Source of the DNA: Anaerolineae bacterium
Lineage (GTDB): Bacteria; Chloroflexota; Anaerolineae; Promineifilales; Promineifilaceae
Length of the DNA stretch: 8,768 bases
Direction: 5' to 3'
NCBI GenBank assembly: GCA_028277515.1
Contig: JANQGC010000166.1
Coordinates: forward strand, 1-8,768
A program made the translations under genes and the position numbers. The notes below the pieces were generated by a model, which saw only the letters and a program-made list of their open reading frames with translations, searched no databases and was not told the origin of the DNA. This document shows, in pieces, positions 6,356 through 8,768 of this stretch. The stretch's first letter is position 1, and the number at the start of each line of letters is the position of its first letter.

Positions 6356-7864
6356 TTACCCGGCACAGTCGTTCCAGTTTTCGACGAGATCCATGAACTG
6401 CTGGTTGTCTCCCGCGTCGCGCTGCAAGACCAGTAGGCCATCGGACCGGAAGGTGACGCCGTAGGTCTGGGGGTCCAGTTGCTGCAGATAGGCATATATC
6501 TGGTCGCAGACGACATACTGCTGGTCATATAAATTCAAAAAGACGACCTGGGGATCTGTGGGCGTTTCCCGTTGGGCGGGAATGCCGAGCAGATAAAGCT
6601 CCTCACGCTGCGCCAGGTGCGGGGCGTAATCGTTGGTGGTAACAAGTGATAGCTGGTTGGGCACGGCCGAGAGCGCCGTGTGTACAGCGGTTTCATTGGC
6701 CATTTGATGCAGCGCCGGGGGTAGGATGGTTTGATCGGTGAACGGATTGTCGCGCCAATAGCTGATGAGGGAAAACGTGAGAATGATCAATGCTAAAATG
6801 CGAAATCCTCTGTCGTTATCCTGCCATTTTTTTATACGATAAAGGCCATATACGGTGGCAATAAAAATAAATGGCACTACCGGAATCGCATATTGGCAGT
6901 AAATCGTGGGTTGGCAAAAATGGTCGGCCAGCAGATTAGCACCCAATCCAGGCAAAGCCAGCAGTAGTTCAGGCAGTCCTATCAGGGGGATGAAGGCCAC
7001 AGGCAATAATAATTGGCCCAAATAACGGCTGCCAACGGAGTTGGTGAAGCGGCTCAGGACGGCCGCAGGCTCGGTGAGCAGGGTGATGATCATGGCCTGG
7101 GGCGTTTCTCCCAACCAGGCATAGCGGGCAAATGCGTCCAGCATTTCACCCCGGATAGACGGCAGCAGCCAAAAGGTTGTGATAATAAAAGTGAACAGTC
7201 CGGCGATGATCCAGGCCACGCCCCAACGCAGATTACGTAGCATGATCAGGGCGTAAAGGCCGAACATGGCCACGGTGAGTCCCATGTTTTCCTTGACCAG
7301 CAAGGGGATTAGCAAGAACAGCGAAGCCCACAGCCAGCGTTTTCGCTCCATAAACAAAAAGGCGGCCATGAAGGCTGGAATGGCGAACACTTCGATGTGA
7401 AAATCAAAACGGGCGATGAATCCAACGGCCGGATACAAGAGGTAAGCGATGGAAATAACCAGGGCAATCAAGCTATCTTCAAGTCTGTCGCACGCTATTA
7501 GATAAAGGGGAATCGCGGCTGAGGCCAGGACCACGGCCTGGAGGATGAGCAGGGTTTCCGGACGGGGAAAGAGGGCATAAAATGGTAGAACAGACAGCAG
7601 AAAAGGGCGGAAATGGTCGGCGAAGGAGTTGCTTACTTCTAATGATGAGGCGAAGAAACGGCCGTTCAGCGTGTTCCACAAGATCTGCTCGTTAATCGCC
7701 AGATCATATCCGGTGGAGTTAAAAAGCTGGTGGCGGGTGACCGCCAGCCAGGAATAAGCAATAATGAAGAGTAAGATGAAAAGAGTCAACAATAGGGCAG
7801 TAATCAGATTGCGCCTGGCCTGGCGCTCCTTTGAATTATCTTGCCACATCTCATCGCCGTTCAT
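6356..7864 (-). CDS. DUF2079 polytopic membrane protein, probable GT-C-fold transferase
   Basis: This 502-residue integral membrane protein has a first helix at about 19-42 and many further segments up to about residue 370. A soluble C-terminal domain of about 130 residues follows. Family signatures of DUF2079 are visible: YDLAINEQILWNTL (53-66), HFRPFLL (84-90), the PRPETLLILQA segment, RFDFHIE (152-158) and LLVKENMGL (188-196). The conserved YD near the first loop and the helix-loop plan resemble GT-C glycosyltransferases that use polyprenyl-phosphate sugars. No activity has been proved for DUF2079 to my knowledge. The C-terminal part (about 385-485) mentions no recognisable motif but looks like a small alpha/beta sensor-like or substrate domain. 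The start ATG at 7864 has AGAGGA four bases upstream. It is followed after 3 nt by the YfhO gene, so the two are almost certainly co-transcribed. Confidence 0.9.
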   Translation of the reverse strand: MNGDEMWQDNSKERQARRNLITALLLTLFILLFIIAYSWLAVTRHQLFNSTGYDLAINEQILWNTLNGRFFASSLEVSNSFADHFRPFLLSVLPFYALFPRPETLLILQAVVLASAAIPLYLIACDRLEDSLIALVISIAYLLYPAVGFIARFDFHIEVFAIPAFMAAFLFMERKRWLWASLFLLIPLLVKENMGLTVAMFGLYALIMLRNLRWGVAWIIAGLFTFIITTFWLLPSIRGEMLDAFARYAWLGETPQAMIITLLTEPAAVLSRFTNSVGSRYLGQLLLPVAFIPLIGLPELLLALPGLGANLLADHFCQPTIYCQYAIPVVPFIFIATVYGLYRIKKWQDNDRGFRILALIILTFSLISYWRDNPFTDQTILPPALHQMANETAVHTALSAVPNQLSLVTTNDYAPHLAQREELYLLGIPAQRETPTDPQVVFLNLYDQQYVVCDQIYAYLQQLDPQTYGVTFRSDGLLVLQRDAGDNQQFMDLVENWNDCAG

Positions 7865-7878
7865 TATTCCTCTCAGAA

Positions 7879-7917
7879 AAAGATTAAGGCTGCATTTTAC
7901 TTAGAAAGCAGCCTTAA
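7879..7917 (-). terminator. Intrinsic terminator after the MacB-like permease
   Basis: A perfect 10-bp stem TTAAGGCTGC/GCAGCCTTAA (7917-7908 with 7893-7884) encloses a 14-base loop. On the minus strand it is followed by TCTTTTTC, giving a U-run in the transcript. It lies about 90 bases after the permease stop and only 19 bases before the DUF2079 start. It therefore separates the two transcription units, or attenuates DUF2079 if the promoter is upstream of it. Confidence 0.85.
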
Positions 7918-7923
7918 CACCAA
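7894..7923 (-). promoter_or_regulatory. Weak candidate promoter overlapping the terminator hairpin
   Basis: On the minus strand TAAAAT (7899-7894) lies in the hairpin loop. TTGGTG (7923-7918) sits 18 bases upstream, matching the -35 consensus at only its TTG. Transcription would start near 7887, inside the downstream arm. The DUF2079 mRNA would then have a leader of about 22 nt and would lack the intact hairpin. A second candidate TAAAAT lies farther upstream, at about 7936-7941. Both are weak. Confidence 0.28.
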
Positions 7924-7969
7924 TGATTTATTTGATTTTATTCCGCCGGAAATTCTACGATAACGTCTC

Positions 7970-8002
7970 AAGTGACAGTCACTTCCAAAGTGACTGTCAC
8001 TT
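7970..8002. repeat. Pair of 15-bp palindromes in inverted arrangement
   Basis: AAGTGACAGTCACTT (7970-7984), CCA, then AAGTGACTGTCACTT (7988-8002). Each 15-mer is a perfect palindrome apart from its centre base, and the second is the exact reverse complement of the first. The pair can thus form one 15-bp hairpin with a 3-base loop, or two small ones, on either strand. It begins 5 bases beyond the permease stop. No U-run follows on either strand, so it is not a typical terminator. A repetitive extragenic palindrome, a dimer-binding operator pair, or an mRNA 3'-end stabiliser are all possible. Confidence 0.9.
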
Positions 8003-8007
8003 ATGTT

Positions 8008-8768
8008 TTATTCGTAACGGAGGGCCTCAATCGGCCGTAGATTCGATGCTCGCCACGCCGGGTAAATACCAAAAATCAAGCCAACGGCCGCGGCAAAGCT
8101 GGCCGATAAAGCGATTGTTGCCAGGTCAACTGCCATCGTGAGATCAAAAATCGCACCGGCCAGGATCGAGATCCCCCAACCCAGGAGGATACCGATAACA
8201 CCACCCAACAAACTAAGCACCATTGATTCCAGCAAAAACTGGGTCAGGATATCGCGGCGCAGCGCCCCAATAGCCTTACGGATGCCGATCTCCCGCGTTC
8301 GCTCGGTGACACTCACCAGCATGATATTCATGATGCCAATACCTCCGACAAGTAATGAAATGGCGGCGATAGCACCTAAGAATGCGGTGAGCGATCCGAT
8401 GACGGCATTGACCGTATCCAAAAGACTGGACTGGTCAAAAATGATAAAGTCGTCATCATCCCCAAACTCAGTGCCGTGTTGCTCGCGTAATGTTTCTGTA
8501 ATCTGGCGGATCGCCGATTCGACCTGCTCGCTGGATGCGGCCTGGGCTGTGATCGAAGAAACAATTTTCTCCCCCCGGCGTGTGCGTTCAGTATACAACC
8601 GGCTCTGCGCCGTGGTCAGAGGCATAAAAACCGTATCGTCCGTATTTCCGGCCAGGCCCCCGCCGGATTCTTCCATGACACCGACTACCTCATAGCTGAC
8701 ACCATTAATTCTAACCTGTTCCCCAATTGGAAAATCGCTGGCAAAAAGATCGGTGGCCACTCCAAACC
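8008..8768 (-). CDS. MacB/FtsX-type ABC transporter permease, C-terminal part (runs off right edge)
   Basis: About 253 codons are visible and the frame is open at the window edge (FGVATDLF upstream of the first GTG). The true start is therefore outside the window. Family members are usually about 400 residues. The visible part begins inside the periplasmic MacB core domain: PIGEQVRINGVSYEVVGVME, then FMPLTTAQSRL, a helical region, and an acidic GDDDDF patch. The FtsX domain follows with membrane helices at about 120-150, 173-204 and 213-236, counted from the GTG at 8760. Between the first two lies the cytoplasmic coupling loop SVTERTREIGIRKAIGALRRD. It ends with the classic YPAWRASNLRPIEALRYE. 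Such permeases pair with a LolD/MacB-type ATPase, probably encoded beyond the right edge, and act in mechanotransmission-type export of peptides, drugs or lipoproteins. The substrate cannot be inferred. Confidence 0.93.
   Translation of the reverse strand, partial: FGVATDLFASDFPIGEQVRINGVSYEVVGVMEESGGGLAGNTDDTVFMPLTTAQSRLYTERTRRGEKIVSSITAQAASSEQVESAIRQITETLREQHGTEFGDDDDFIIFDQSSLLDTVNAVIGSLTAFLGAIAAISLLVGGIGIMNIMLVSVTERTREIGIRKAIGALRRDILTQFLLESMVLSLLGGVIGILLGWGISILAGAIFDLTMAVDLATIALSASFAAAVGLIFGIYPAWRASNLRPIEALRYE

Noticed and set aside
8138..8695. Plus-strand 185-codon frame antisense to the permease
   Set aside because: It is rich in Ser, Arg, Ile and Pro as expected from the opposite strand of a membrane-protein gene. 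The minus-strand frame has clear MacB/FtsX signatures.
1..8768. Mobile element, phage or defence system
   Set aside because: No transposase, integrase, terminal inverted repeats, nuclease or CRISPR repeat pattern was found. All large frames are ordinary membrane, signalling or metabolic families.

Overview
The window carries nine protein-coding features. Eight lie on the minus strand and one major facilitator transporter lies on the plus strand. I see no rRNA, tRNA, CRISPR array, transposase, integrase or phage gene. The mix suggests an environmental Chloroflexota bacterium of the Anaerolineae type: a DUF4058 stub, a DUF2079 plus YfhO pair, an ILVBL-like ThDP enzyme and a MacB-type permease. 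That assignment is an inference from gene families, not a proof. The two-component system, Shine-Dalgarno sites and promoter-like hexamers are ordinarily bacterial.

Left block (1-2452, all minus). The N-terminal 98 codons of a thiamine-diphosphate enzyme run off the left edge. Twelve bases upstream of its start is a 44-codon stub that matches the beginning of DUF4058 proteins and keeps a strong ribosome binding site. A 241-bp gene-free stretch with short repeats follows. Next is a tightly packed response regulator and histidine kinase pair of the OmpR/EnvZ type. The regulator's start codon is TTG.

Centre (2453-3887). A divergent intergenic region separates the regulator from a plus-strand Fsr-like efflux transporter. 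It contains a convincing promoter for the regulator. It also contains an extended -10 element so close to the third in-frame ATG of the transporter that a leaderless mRNA is plausible. The transporter then converges on the right block.

Right block (3888-8768, all minus). In transcription order there is the C-terminal two thirds of a MacB/FtsX permease, a pair of palindromes and an intrinsic terminator. These are followed by a compact three-gene unit: DUF2079 membrane protein, YfhO-family membrane protein and an 81-residue two-helix membrane protein. The two large proteins look like GT-C-type lipid-linked sugar transferases. The junctions (3-nt gap, 1-nt overlap) point to coupled translation and perhaps a shared envelope glycosylation role.

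Across all genes the palindrome ACGGCCGT occurs eight times and its core CGGCCG 22 times by eye. This is far above chance and reminiscent of the cyanobacterial HIP1 element. That word bias, the DUF4058 stub, the palindrome/terminator region before DUF2079 and the unusual H-box of the kinase are the points most worth following up.
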